A stretch of 64,000 nt of DNA, from assembly GCA_023407175.1 (NCBI GenBank), contig JAEYMU010000058.1:87513-151512 (forward strand), read 5' to 3'. Positions within the stretch are counted from its first letter, which is position 1. Every line of letters starts with the position of its first letter. The translations under genes were made by a program, and so were the position numbers. Below, one piece after another: positions 28,742 to 36,424 of this stretch. The notes under the pieces were generated by a model, which saw only the letters and a program-made list of their open reading frames with translations, had not been told where the DNA came from and did not search any database. The stretch is from Bacillota bacterium. GTDB lineage: Bacteria; Bacillota_A; Clostridia; Lachnospirales; Lachnospiraceae.

Positions 28742-28776
28742 AAAGGACCGAAAAGAGGATTTTCGGTCCTTTTCTT
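28742..28776. terminator. Bidirectional terminator between the exporter and the RiPP operon
   Basis: AAAGGACCGAAAA (28742-28754) pairs with TTTTCGGTCCTTT, flanked by T-runs on one strand and A-runs on the other. It can serve the plus-strand exporter and the minus-strand peptide operon. Confidence 0.88.
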
Positions 28777-28804
28777 AAAGCTGTATACAACCCACCTGCT
28801 GCGT

Positions 28805-28873
28805 TTAATTTTTTTGGAGCTGCGTATTTTTCGGAAGCTCCTCAAGATATTTCTTTACGTTTTCTAATGACAT
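28805..28873 (-). CDS. 22-residue Nif11-type leader fragment
   Basis: ATG preceded by AGGAGG encodes a peptide starting MSLENVKKYLEELPKN and stopping after 22 residues. Its beginning matches the start of the 144-residue Nif11-type precursor at 33839-34273 (MSQENVKNYFQELTKN). Sequence after the stop, in the same frame, shows no further Nif11 similarity, so this is a truncated leader with its ribosome binding site intact. It lies 34 nt after the maturase gene in the same operon. It may be a relic, or a free leader-like peptide; I cannot tell which. Confidence 0.7.
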   Translation of the reverse strand: MSLENVKKYLEELPKNTQLQKN

Positions 28874-28907
28874 AAAAAATCCTCCTTTGTAATTGATAAT
28901 GTCTGTA

Positions 28908-30296
28908 TTAGGATCTGATCGGTTCGCCTGTATAGGCGGCCGCGATTTTTGTTTCATAACCATTCTTGAATAAATAGCAGGTAAATTCGTCACAGCCCAG
29001 ATATTCATTGCTGGTGAGCAGTGCTCCGGCCCGGCAGCCTCCTCCGCAATAATATTTATGTTCGCATTCCCGGCATTTTTCATTAGTAGAAAGCAAATCT
29101 CCCAGTCTTGTATTAATTCTCTCCAGATAGGAGGAAGAGGAAAGGGCTTCCACAAGAGGGGTATCCAAAAGACTTGGCATTTCCCCCTGAATCGGCAGAC
29201 CCGACAGTGGAATACAGGGAAGTATCTTCCCGTCTGCCGCAATATACATATTATTGCGGGCACTTCCGCAGATTACGCTCCCTTCGGATTTTTCGCTGCC
29301 ATCATATTTTTTGCTGGGGATCATGTAGGTATCCGTTCCTTTTCGATTCATAAAGAAGCCGCCCAGCATGAGGTTTAAGGGAGAACCTGCGGCTTTGTAT
29401 TCGGGAATGAAGTCCAGGTAGGCATCATATAATTCGCCTGAGGTCAGGTTGTACCTGCCGCCCTCCCGTACCCAGTTTCCTGAATCCGAGGCGGGAGAGG
29501 TCTTCCAGCTGCGAACACCGAGTTCGGTGAGCAGCTCCAGGGTTTCTGAAAGGGTATGGAGATTTTTCTTATGAAGGCAGGTCTCAATGCTGACTTCAAA
29601 GCCCCTGCTGCGCAGCAGGCGTATGGCGTCTATTGCTATTTGCTCCGTACCCGGAGTGCCCCTTAGCCAGTCGTGCCAGCCTACGCCGTCAAAGCTTAAG
29701 GAAAATTCGGGCTTACAGTTTCTTTCCTCCAGGTTATCAAGAAGCTTTTTATTCACCAATACACCGTTCGTGTAAATCTGTACGATTCTGATATGATGTT
29801 CCACCAGAGCATTCACTAAATCGAGAAAATCGCTGCGAACCAGCGGTTCACCTCCGGTTAGGGAAATCTGCGTAATTCCGGCATCGGCAAGCTGACGGAT
29901 AATGTCCAGGCATTGCTCCTGGGGCAGCTCGCCGTACTTTGCTTCGGGAGCCGACATATAGCAATGACGGCAGCGCAGATTACATTTCCCGGTAATGGAC
30001 CAGTGGGCCCTTGCAATAAAGCGGCAGGGTATCAGCCGGTATTCCTGCTCCCTTGTAAGTCCGCTGCCATAGGCGCATTCTTCTACAACTGCGTTATGTA
30101 TCAGCTTTTTTATTATTTTCGCAAAGGGTGGGGGCAGAAACAGGCTGTCGGTGTCAACCCTGCCATTGCAAAAGGACAGAGCCTGCCAGGATACATCATC
30201 AAGAAACATGGTGACGCCCGTTTCCAGGTTTTGCAATGCGTGGGGAAGCTTTTCCCAGCCTCTTAATACATAAGGTTCTTTTAATTTGCAATACAT
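28908..30296 (-). CDS. Radical SAM/SPASM peptide maturase
   Basis: 462 residues. The N-terminal ~95 residues lack the radical SAM fold and could hold a leader-recognition (RRE-like) domain. The radical SAM cluster motif is CNLRCRHC (Cys105, Cys109, Cys112), followed by SLTGGEPLVRSDF (SAM-binding GGEP). The C-terminal SPASM domain holds additional Fe-S ligands: CGSARNNMYIAADGKILPC, CRECEHKYYCGGGCRAG and CDEFTC. This is the PqqE/anSME-type class of enzymes that install thioether, C-C or other crosslinks in ribosomal peptides. Its gene is 43 nt after the precursor gene. ATG 30296 has AAGGAGA upstream. The chemistry is not predictable. Confidence 0.9.
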   Translation of the reverse strand: MYCKLKEPYVLRGWEKLPHALQNLETGVTMFLDDVSWQALSFCNGRVDTDSLFLPPPFAKIIKKLIHNAVVEECAYGSGLTREQEYRLIPCRFIARAHWSITGKCNLRCRHCYMSAPEAKYGELPQEQCLDIIRQLADAGITQISLTGGEPLVRSDFLDLVNALVEHHIRIVQIYTNGVLVNKKLLDNLEERNCKPEFSLSFDGVGWHDWLRGTPGTEQIAIDAIRLLRSRGFEVSIETCLHKKNLHTLSETLELLTELGVRSWKTSPASDSGNWVREGGRYNLTSGELYDAYLDFIPEYKAAGSPLNLMLGGFFMNRKGTDTYMIPSKKYDGSEKSEGSVICGSARNNMYIAADGKILPCIPLSGLPIQGEMPSLLDTPLVEALSSSSYLERINTRLGDLLSTNEKCRECEHKYYCGGGCRAGALLTSNEYLGCDEFTCYLFKNGYETKIAAAYTGEPIRS

Positions 30297-30339
30297 TTTT
30301 ACGTCTCCTTCCTGCATCAGGTGCTTTGTAAGCAGGATA

Positions 30340-30621
30340 TTAATTCTGTTGTTTCATTCTTTTATAATAGCCATATTTGCTGCATTCCAATATATGTGTT
30401 ATCTCAAGGCTGATACTGTCGGGAAGGGATGACCAAGTGCTTAGGTGAGGACAGAGCTTGGCATAGGAGCTTCCGACCGAAGGGGTACAGAGGGCGCAGC
30501 AGCCTCCCAATCTGGGGAACTGCTCGTTAGTGACACCGCAGTCCTCCTGACCGATTCCTCCGAAGATACTGTCAAGCTGACTATCATTCAGGGACTGATC
30601 GATTTGATTGTATTCAGACAT
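30340..30621 (-). CDS. Candidate RiPP precursor, 93 residues
   Basis: The leader MSEYNQIDQSLNDSQLDSIF ends in a GG at residues 21-22, matching double-glycine leaders (LxxSELDxIxGG type). The core of about 70 residues has six Cys (28, 41, 42, 45, 57, 80), a GGCCALC block, and several Trp/Tyr/Ser residues. It is directly upstream of the radical SAM/SPASM gene and has its own activator-type promoter. It could instead be a small structural substrate, but the leader, Cys content and partner enzyme make a peptide natural product likely. No C39-type peptidase transporter is in the window to cleave the GG site. Confidence 0.78.
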   Translation of the reverse strand: MSEYNQIDQSLNDSQLDSIFGGIGQEDCGVTNEQFPRLGGCCALCTPSVGSSYAKLCPHLSTWSSLPDSISLEITHILECSKYGYYKRMKQQN

Positions 30622-30678
30622 TTCTTACCTCTCCCTTAAAGTGTGTATAAGGCTTGTAGAAATACACCTATTGTTATC

Positions 30679-30723
30679 ATTATACAGGCTCCTAATTAAC
30701 AAAAACGCTAACATAATACGACA
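30679..30723 (-). promoter_or_regulatory. Activator-type promoter of the precursor-maturase operon
   Basis: Read on the minus strand: TGTCG (30723-30719), N5, TGTTAGCG, N4, TGTTA (30701-30697), N12, TATAAT (30684-30679). No -35 hexamer lies 17 bp upstream of the -10. The same spacing occurs at 34331-34375. The three direct repeats, spaced 10 and 12 bp, suggest a helical-turn-spaced activator site overlapping the missing -35. Confidence 0.8.
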
Positions 30724-30811
30724 AAAAGCATAAAGGCTTCAAAAATGGGCTGTGCCTGTTTCATAAGAGACTTGATAAAAGCAGAAGATGGTAATTTAAG
30801 AAAATAAATAC

Positions 30812-30839
30812 TTGACAGTGACATAATTCGATATAAAAT
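30812..30839 (+). promoter_or_regulatory. Promoter of the STAND-BTAD regulator
   Basis: TTGACA at 30812-30817, 16-bp spacer, TAAAAT at 30834-30839. It drives the regulator divergently from the precursor operon, 55 bp from the regulator start. Confidence 0.65.
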
Positions 30840-30893
30840 TTTATTAGTAGGACTAATTTCAGGGTTGCATCACAGGAACGGGAGAGATGAACA

Positions 30894-33749
30894 ATGGGTA
30901 TATCAACGGTAAGGATAGCAGTGCCGAGAGCTGCAAAGGGACAATTGAAAAGATATAAGTTGATTGAGACAGTGTTGAACGCTTCGCAGAGCATCACCTA
31001 TATCCATGCGGGGGCAGGCTTTGGGAAAACTACCCTGCTTTCACAGACAGCGGCTGCCGGCGAAAGCACCGTTTGGGTTACTCTTGACGGAGAGGATGAC
31101 GTCTATGCTTTTCTAAATCTTCTAAGTGAAGCTCTAAGCCAGGTGTTTCAGGAGTATTCCTTTCATGCGATGGAGTATTTTCCCTTTGAGGATAGAAGCA
31201 GTTTTATTACGATTCTTGCCAACGCATTTATCAGCAGTGTGGAGAAGCTTCAGAAGAAGTTTATGCTTGTTCTGGATGATCTGCATACAATTGAGGAACC
31301 GTCCGTCAGAAAGCTGATTGCCTGTATGATCAAGTATAAGCCGGAGCAGATAAAGCTCTGTCTTAGCAGCCGGGAAGCTCCGTGGCAGGAGTTTATTCCC
31401 CTGCGGGTCAGGGGAAGCCTTCTGGAGCTTAACCAGAAGGACTTGGCTTTCACCAAGGAGGAATGCCAGAAAATCCTTGGCATTGACAGTGAGGAAATTT
31501 ACAGGCTTACAGAAGGCTGGCCCCTTGCTGTTGGTTCCTTTCAGGTGCTGCTTAAGAATGGGGTGTCAGCTGACGATATCCCTGTTCGCGGTAATGAGGC
31601 CTTATATTCCTATCTCTTTTATGAGTGCACGAGCAGGCTTTCCCCGGATATCGTAGAATTTCTTAAAGCCTCCGCCTGGTTTGAAGAGCTGGAGCCATGT
31701 ATGCTGGATGCAGTACTTGAACTGTCCGGCTCACAGGATTTCCTGGAAAACCTGGTGGCAAGGAACATATTTACGGTAAAATCGGGCAGGGGCTATTACC
31801 GCTATCATCCGTTGCTTCGGGAATATCTGACAGAGACGGGGGATAAATTGAAGGCGGTATACCTGCAGAGGTGCGCTGCCGATTACTATTTTGAGAATAA
31901 GCGATATTCCCAGGCGGCAGGCTATGCTTTAAGGCTGGAGGACCGCCGGCTTTTGGGACATATTATTTTGCAAAGCTACCGGGAGCATATTAAAAAAGGC
32001 AATTTTGGTGAGCTTCGTGTTTGGTTTCATTTTCTGGGAGAGGAGATTGAGGACAGGGAGCTTTTGGTAGCCAAGGGAGCCTTTCTGTCAAGTATCGGAA
32101 ATTTCACCCAGGCACAGGTATGCCTGGATAGAGCGCTGCCTCTGATTGGCAGAGAGGAGCAGGAGCTGTTCACAGAGGCCATGATACACAAGGCCAGAGT
32201 GCTGCGTAATTTTATTTCCTTTGAAGCCTCCAATAAGCTTTTGGAGGAGCTGATTGAGGGCTTGGAGCCGCCAGCCTCCGAACAGGCCTACAGTGTATTG
32301 ATCGAAAAAATCTATAATCTGTGCTGGCATTCCCATATCCGGGAGGCCTATGAGCTTGCCTATAAGATGATAGAGCTTTGTGCACAGGCGGGAAATCTAA
32401 AGGTTAAGGCATGGTATGAGCGTTATCTTGCTGTAATCAATTATGTTGCGGGCAGGATGAAGGATTCCGTCTATTATTATGAGAAATCGCTTCAGATACC
32501 GGAGGAGGAGCGTAATTACCTGGATATGCATAATACTGAGGTTTATGTGGCCAAGGCGTACCAGATGCTGGGACAGAGGGACAAGGCTGTGGAGCTGGTA
32601 ACCAGGGGACTTCAGAAGCTGATTAATTCGGGACGTTATGAGGAATTGTGGCTGGGTTATCTGTTTGCAGCGGAAATACATTACCAGAATACTACGATTG
32701 ACCGGATGAATGGTGACGGACACAGCTATGATACTACGATAAAGTATTTTACGCTGGCCAATGAGTATGCCCCTCTTTACCGTAAAACCCGATTTCAAAT
32801 GGTTTGGGCAAAGCTTCAGAACAACATCAGCAGCCTGATGTTTACGGAGGGTGATAAGGAGAAGCAAATTTATGAAATATATGAAGGGATACCCCAGGTA
32901 GATGACCATTTCAAGACCATAGCCTATGGCAGACTCTATAATTATTTCGGGAGTATTCAGGATTACGAACGTGCGGCGCAATGTGCCCGTGCTTCCATTG
33001 AAATCGGGGAGAGGGCAGATACCATGATGGTTGGTACCATAGCCTATGGCTTCCTTGCCAGAATTGCTCTGGCAAAGGGAGATAACGAAGAGACTCCACA
33101 GCTAATCCGGCGTTTTCTTAAGCTGTGTGAAGAAAATGGCAGCTATGAATATTTCCGTATGCGCAAGGCTTATGGTCCGATTCTGGAATATGCACTGAAG
33201 CATGGAATTGAGCTGGAGTTTACAGAACAAATGATAGGGTTTTCAGGCTGTCGAAGCAAGAAGGTCTATGTGGAGCTGCTTGGAGGACTCTCTGTGTTTT
33301 CCGATAAGGAGCAGCAGCTTCCGTTAAAAATGCGTACAAAAAAGGAACGTGAGCTTTTTGCCTTTCTATTGAATGCAGGAGACAGGGGAGCTACGAAGGA
33401 GCAGATTTGTGAAGCACTTTGGTCAGAATCGGATTCGGAGGATATCAAACGGCTGATTGGGGTAAATTTGGCACAGATCAATAAGGATTTTGCCGTTATT
33501 GGAATTCAGAATATTGTGGTAAACAAGGAGAAGCATTACAGTATCCGTAAGGATGTGCTTGAGACAGATACGGAGCTTTTTGAGACTGCGATCAGAGAAT
33601 ATACAAATAATAAAAGTGAAGAGGTGGCACAGCTTATGCTGGAGCTATACAAGGGAGAGTATCTGGCCGGTTTTGAAGCTCACTGGGCCGTTGCAAAGCG
33701 GCTCAGATATGAAAGATATTATAATGAATTGGTGGCATTGTACCAATAA
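30894..33749 (+). CDS. STAND ATPase regulator with C-terminal winged helix/BTAD
   Basis: 951 residues. The P-loop HAGAGFGKTT is at 38-47, with the acidic Walker B region FMLVLDDLHTIEEP near 120 and the MalT-like motifs CLSSREAP and LTEGWPLAVG near 160-210. A long alpha-helical, tetratricopeptide-like region (about 320-780) follows. The C-terminal part is not a LuxR HTH but an OmpR-like winged helix (VYVELLGGLSVFSDKEQ, LKMRTKKERELFAFLL, KEQICEALWS), followed by a short BTAD-like helical stretch, as in SARP regulators. Such proteins bind DNA after nucleotide- and ligand-driven oligomerisation. Being divergent from the precursor operon, with two identical repeat promoters nearby, it is a likely activator of the RiPP genes. 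Confidence 0.85.
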   Translation: MGISTVRIAVPRAAKGQLKRYKLIETVLNASQSITYIHAGAGFGKTTLLSQTAAAGESTVWVTLDGEDDVYAFLNLLSEALSQVFQEYSFHAMEYFPFEDRSSFITILANAFISSVEKLQKKFMLVLDDLHTIEEPSVRKLIACMIKYKPEQIKLCLSSREAPWQEFIPLRVRGSLLELNQKDLAFTKEECQKILGIDSEEIYRLTEGWPLAVGSFQVLLKNGVSADDIPVRGNEALYSYLFYECTSRLSPDIVEFLKASAWFEELEPCMLDAVLELSGSQDFLENLVARNIFTVKSGRGYYRYHPLLREYLTETGDKLKAVYLQRCAADYYFENKRYSQAAGYALRLEDRRLLGHIILQSYREHIKKGNFGELRVWFHFLGEEIEDRELLVAKGAFLSSIGNFTQAQVCLDRALPLIGREEQELFTEAMIHKARVLRNFISFEASNKLLEELIEGLEPPASEQAYSVLIEKIYNLCWHSHIREAYELAYKMIELCAQAGNLKVKAWYERYLAVINYVAGRMKDSVYYYEKSLQIPEEERNYLDMHNTEVYVAKAYQMLGQRDKAVELVTRGLQKLINSGRYEELWLGYLFAAEIHYQNTTIDRMNGDGHSYDTTIKYFTLANEYAPLYRKTRFQMVWAKLQNNISSLMFTEGDKEKQIYEIYEGIPQVDDHFKTIAYGRLYNYFGSIQDYERAAQCARASIEIGERADTMMVGTIAYGFLARIALAKGDNEETPQLIRRFLKLCEENGSYEYFRMRKAYGPILEYALKHGIELEFTEQMIGFSGCRSKKVYVELLGGLSVFSDKEQQLPLKMRTKKERELFAFLLNAGDRGATKEQICEALWSESDSEDIKRLIGVNLAQINKDFAVIGIQNIVVNKEKHYSIRKDVLETDTELFETAIREYTNNKSEEVAQLMLELYKGEYLAGFEAHWAVAKRLRYERYYNELVALYQ

Positions 33750-33781
33750 GCTTTATGCTTGAGATAAATTGAATACATAAA

Positions 33782-33821
33782 TAACCGGATCATAAGCCGT
33801 AAGAGGTTTATGGTCCGGTTA
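33782..33821. terminator. Bidirectional stem-loop between regulator and Nif11 precursor
   Basis: AACCGGATCATAA (33783-33795) pairs with TTATGGTCCGGTT (33808-33820). It lies between convergent genes and can terminate both; T-runs are weak. Confidence 0.7.
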
Positions 33822-33838
33822 TAGGGTCTTATAAGCGA

Positions 33839-34273
33839 TTATGCGAAATAACCGGCGCCGGCAAAGGAGCATAAGCAGGGAGGTAAATCCCCTGACTGTC
33901 TGTTAATAGAAACACCAAGGCCGCCGAGGACGCATGCACACCCGGCACCGCCGTCATCCGGATCTCCTCCGCCGCCGGCCAGAGCACAGCCGCAGCCGCC
34001 GGTACCTCCGGCTACAGCAGACAGTTCATTATCGTCAATTAATCCCGTCTTGGGACGTTCCATCTCCTGGGTATAAGCATTGTATTCCTCAAGGGTAAAT
34101 TCAAAGCCGTATTCCTTCGCGAGGGGGATCAGTTCCTGCTCGCAGGCAGTGTTTAATTGCTCTTTTGTCAGCTCTCTGCCTTCATATTTTTTGTTCAGCG
34201 CCACCAGCTTTTCCTGTAGCCCTTTGTTTTTTGTGAGCTCCTGGAAATAATTCTTAACGTTTTCCTGTGACAT
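33839..34273 (-). CDS. Nif11-type RiPP precursor with three CxC motifs
   Basis: 144 residues. The first ~75 form a Nif11-like leader domain (MSQENVKNYFQELTKNKGLQ; ELTKEQLNTACEQELIPLA; YGFEFTLEEYNAY), then ELSAVAGG with the cleavage-type GG at 89-90. The core of about 54 residues is Gly-rich and carries three CxC pairs: CGC (94-96), CAC (112-114) and CLC (133-135), ending in GAGYFA. Nif11-leader peptides are substrates for diverse tailoring enzymes. No modifying enzyme is adjacent; the SPASM maturase is 3 kb away under a matching promoter. AGGAGG precedes the ATG. Confidence 0.88.
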   Translation of the reverse strand: MSQENVKNYFQELTKNKGLQEKLVALNKKYEGRELTKEQLNTACEQELIPLAKEYGFEFTLEEYNAYTQEMERPKTGLIDDNELSAVAGGTGGCGCALAGGGGDPDDGGAGCACVLGGLGVSINRQSGDLPPCLCSFAGAGYFA

Positions 34274-34330
34274 AATAAATCCTCCTTATGTTTGATAAGC
34301 AGCTGCCTTTACTCACTGCTGTATGGATTT

Positions 34331-34375
34331 ATTATACAATCTGCCCACTAACAATTACGCTAACAAAAAGCGACA
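34331..34375 (-). promoter_or_regulatory. Activator-type promoter of the Nif11 precursor
   Basis: Minus strand: TGTCG (34375-34371), N5, TGTTAGCG, N4, TGTTA (34353-34349), N12, TATAAT (34336-34331). Spacing and repeats are identical to 30679-30723, while intervening bases differ, so conservation is confined to the motif. No -35. Confidence 0.8.
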
Positions 34376-34412
34376 TAAAGTACTTTTTTAACTAAAAATA
34401 TACTGCTTACAA

Positions 34413-34598
34413 TTAATATGCCCTTCTCTTAAAAAATCCGCTATCCAGCATTCTTTGAAAGGTTTTACTCCCGCAGATAATAGCGACAATCAAAACTCCG
34501 GTAAGGCAGGAGTATTTCACAATTTTGGGAACATCCACATTAACCCGGACACTCACCTGACGTTCATCATCCTTTGTAGAACAGCAATTCTCTGACAT
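34413..34598 (-). CDS. 61-residue single-pass membrane peptide
   Basis: Not recognised. N-terminal polar part with a Cys pair (MSENCCSTKDDERQ), one membrane segment around residues 29-43 (SCLTGVLIVAIICG), and a basic tail (KRRAY). It lies between the LUD gene (45 nt downstream of its stop) and the Nif11 precursor promoter. Could be a small accessory or immunity peptide of the RiPP locus, or an unrelated membrane protein. Confidence 0.55.
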   Translation of the reverse strand: MSENCCSTKDDERQVSVRVNVDVPKIVKYSCLTGVLIVAIICGSKTFQRMLDSGFFKRRAY

Positions 34599-34643
34599 AT
34601 AAAAGCCTCACTTTCTAAAATATATTTTTTATGTATAGAACAC

Positions 34644-35279
34644 CTAATAACCAAGCTCTTCTCCAACTAATATAACCTTAATTCTTCCCGGTATTTTTGA
34701 TTTTCTTGTGATTACTATCTCGCAGCAGATGCAATCCTCCGAGAGGCAGTTGACACATTTGCCAAGCTCGGCACAAGGGGTTTTAAGACTCAACCTTACC
34801 GCATTCGGGGGTGAGGCCATGTTGCGGATACGGTCAATTCCGGAAGGAATGTCGGTTACGATCTTATTCATACCAGCAATAATGATGACGTTTTTCGGGC
34901 CGGTAATCAGGCAGGCAACACGGTTTCCGTAGCCATCGATATTAAGAAGATGGCCGTCAAGGGTAATTGCATTAGAGCTCATAAAATAATAGTCGGCCGT
35001 AACAATCCTGCTGTACATGACGGATTTTTCCTCGGGAGTTTTTACGGCGTGACGGTCGTAGAGTATGTAATCGGAAGCCTTCAGCTCATCCAACAGACCG
35101 ATTTCATCTAAGGTTTCCGAACCACCCCAGGAGATGGAGCAGCCGGGGGTCAGAAAACGTCTTGCAGTAAGCAGTGCTTCTTCGCCATTGTCACAATAGT
35201 AGCCTTCAATTCCCCTCTTATTGAACTTTTCGATGATACTGTCAGCCAGATTTTCATAATAAAGCTTTTTTGGTGACAT
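34644..35279 (-). CDS. LUD-domain protein (lactate utilization-type, DUF162)
   Basis: 211 residues with the LUD fold pattern: ISWGGSETLDEIGLLDELKASDY, MSSNAITLDGHLLNIDGYGNRVA, and NVIIIAGMNKIVTDI. The C-terminus has a small Cys cluster (CAELGKCVNCLSEDCICCE) that could bind an Fe-S centre or zinc. Related to LutB/LutC family but stand-alone. It may share an operon with the 61-residue peptide. Physiological role unknown. Confidence 0.8.
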   Translation of the reverse strand: MSPKKLYYENLADSIIEKFNKRGIEGYYCDNGEEALLTARRFLTPGCSISWGGSETLDEIGLLDELKASDYILYDRHAVKTPEEKSVMYSRIVTADYYFMSSNAITLDGHLLNIDGYGNRVACLITGPKNVIIIAGMNKIVTDIPSGIDRIRNMASPPNAVRLSLKTPCAELGKCVNCLSEDCICCEIVITRKSKIPGRIKVILVGEELGY

Positions 35280-35331
35280 GGGTTAACCTCCTTTCGTGGG
35301 CTGTCTCATTCATCTTTAGCATAGCAGCACA

Positions 35332-36219
35332 CTAGACATAGTTGTACTTTTTTACAAAACAGATACCGATACCGCCCGGACCTGTATAGGAGCCTATGGT
35401 TACGCCGATTTGAAATACGGGATAGCCGATGCCGTGTCCGAGAAATTCCTCCAGACATTTCGTAAGCTGCAAAGCATCCGATGCGGTAGTTGCATTTGCA
35501 ATGGCAAAATCGTAATGTGCAGGGTTTTCCCCAGAGGTCTTAAAATATTCCTGTACCATTTCACAGATGGCTTCCAGTGATTTTCTGCGGCCTCTGATTC
35601 TGGAATATGGGACCAGCTCGGCACTTTCCAATTGAAGCAGGGGCTTGAGATCCAGGGTATCGCCGGCAAGCGAAGCTGCTTTACCGATACGCCTTCCTCT
35701 CTCCAGGTATTCCAGGGTGTCAACGGAGAACATGATTCGGGCAGTTGTTTTTAAGACATTTAATTTTTCGGCGATCTCCTTGATTGGGAGACCGGCCTTT
35801 TTCATATAGGCAGCCTGAAGAAGCAGTAATCCCTGTCCGGCAGTGGCCTGAATGCTGTCAATAATGTAGATATTACTGTTAGGAAACCGTTCCTCCAGTA
35901 TTTGCTTTGCATTAACGGCCGATTGGTAGGAACCGCTTAGCTTATGGGACAGACAGATACAGATAATATCCGAACCCTTCATTAATTCCTGGCGAAAGGC
36001 TCCCATATAATCCTGAACGGAAGGCATTGAGGTCACAGGATAGGTGTTGCAGGCACTTAATTTTTCATAAAAGGCTTCCTTTGATAAATCAAGGTTTTCT
36101 TTATAATAAGTATTATGGTCAAAGCTTACATAGAATGGAATTAATTTAATATCATATTCTTTTAATAAGCTGTCGGGTAAATCACACGATGAATCGCCAA
36201 ATATCTGAAATGCCTTCAT
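35332..36219 (-). CDS. DegV family fatty acid-binding protein
   Basis: 295 residues with the DegV start DSSCDLPDSLL, the SGSYQSAVNAKQIL region, and IDSIQATAGQGLLLLQAA. DegV (FakB-like) proteins bind a fatty acid for phosphorylation by FakA; the partner is not in the window. ATG has AGGAGG upstream. Monocistronic; about 50 nt separate it from the LUD gene downstream. Confidence 0.9.
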   Translation of the reverse strand: MKAFQIFGDSSCDLPDSLLKEYDIKLIPFYVSFDHNTYYKENLDLSKEAFYEKLSACNTYPVTSMPSVQDYMGAFRQELMKGSDIICICLSHKLSGSYQSAVNAKQILEERFPNSNIYIIDSIQATAGQGLLLLQAAYMKKAGLPIKEIAEKLNVLKTTARIMFSVDTLEYLERGRRIGKAASLAGDTLDLKPLLQLESAELVPYSRIRGRRKSLEAICEMVQEYFKTSGENPAHYDFAIANATTASDALQLTKCLEEFLGHGIGYPVFQIGVTIGSYTGPGGIGICFVKKYNYV

Positions 36220-36424
36220 GTACTCCTCCTGTGAAATTATAATAAAGTAAGTGTAACAAGTAGGTATACTACATCTATTTTATACGATTGAGATTAAGAA
36301 TTCAACTCCTTCCTGCGTCTGTCCCGGTTTTTATTCCAGCCATTCTTTACTTATTTACGTAATATATGTTATACTTTTGGTCGGGAATTCTTTATGAAAG
36401 AGATATGAGGAAAGTTGGGGAGAG

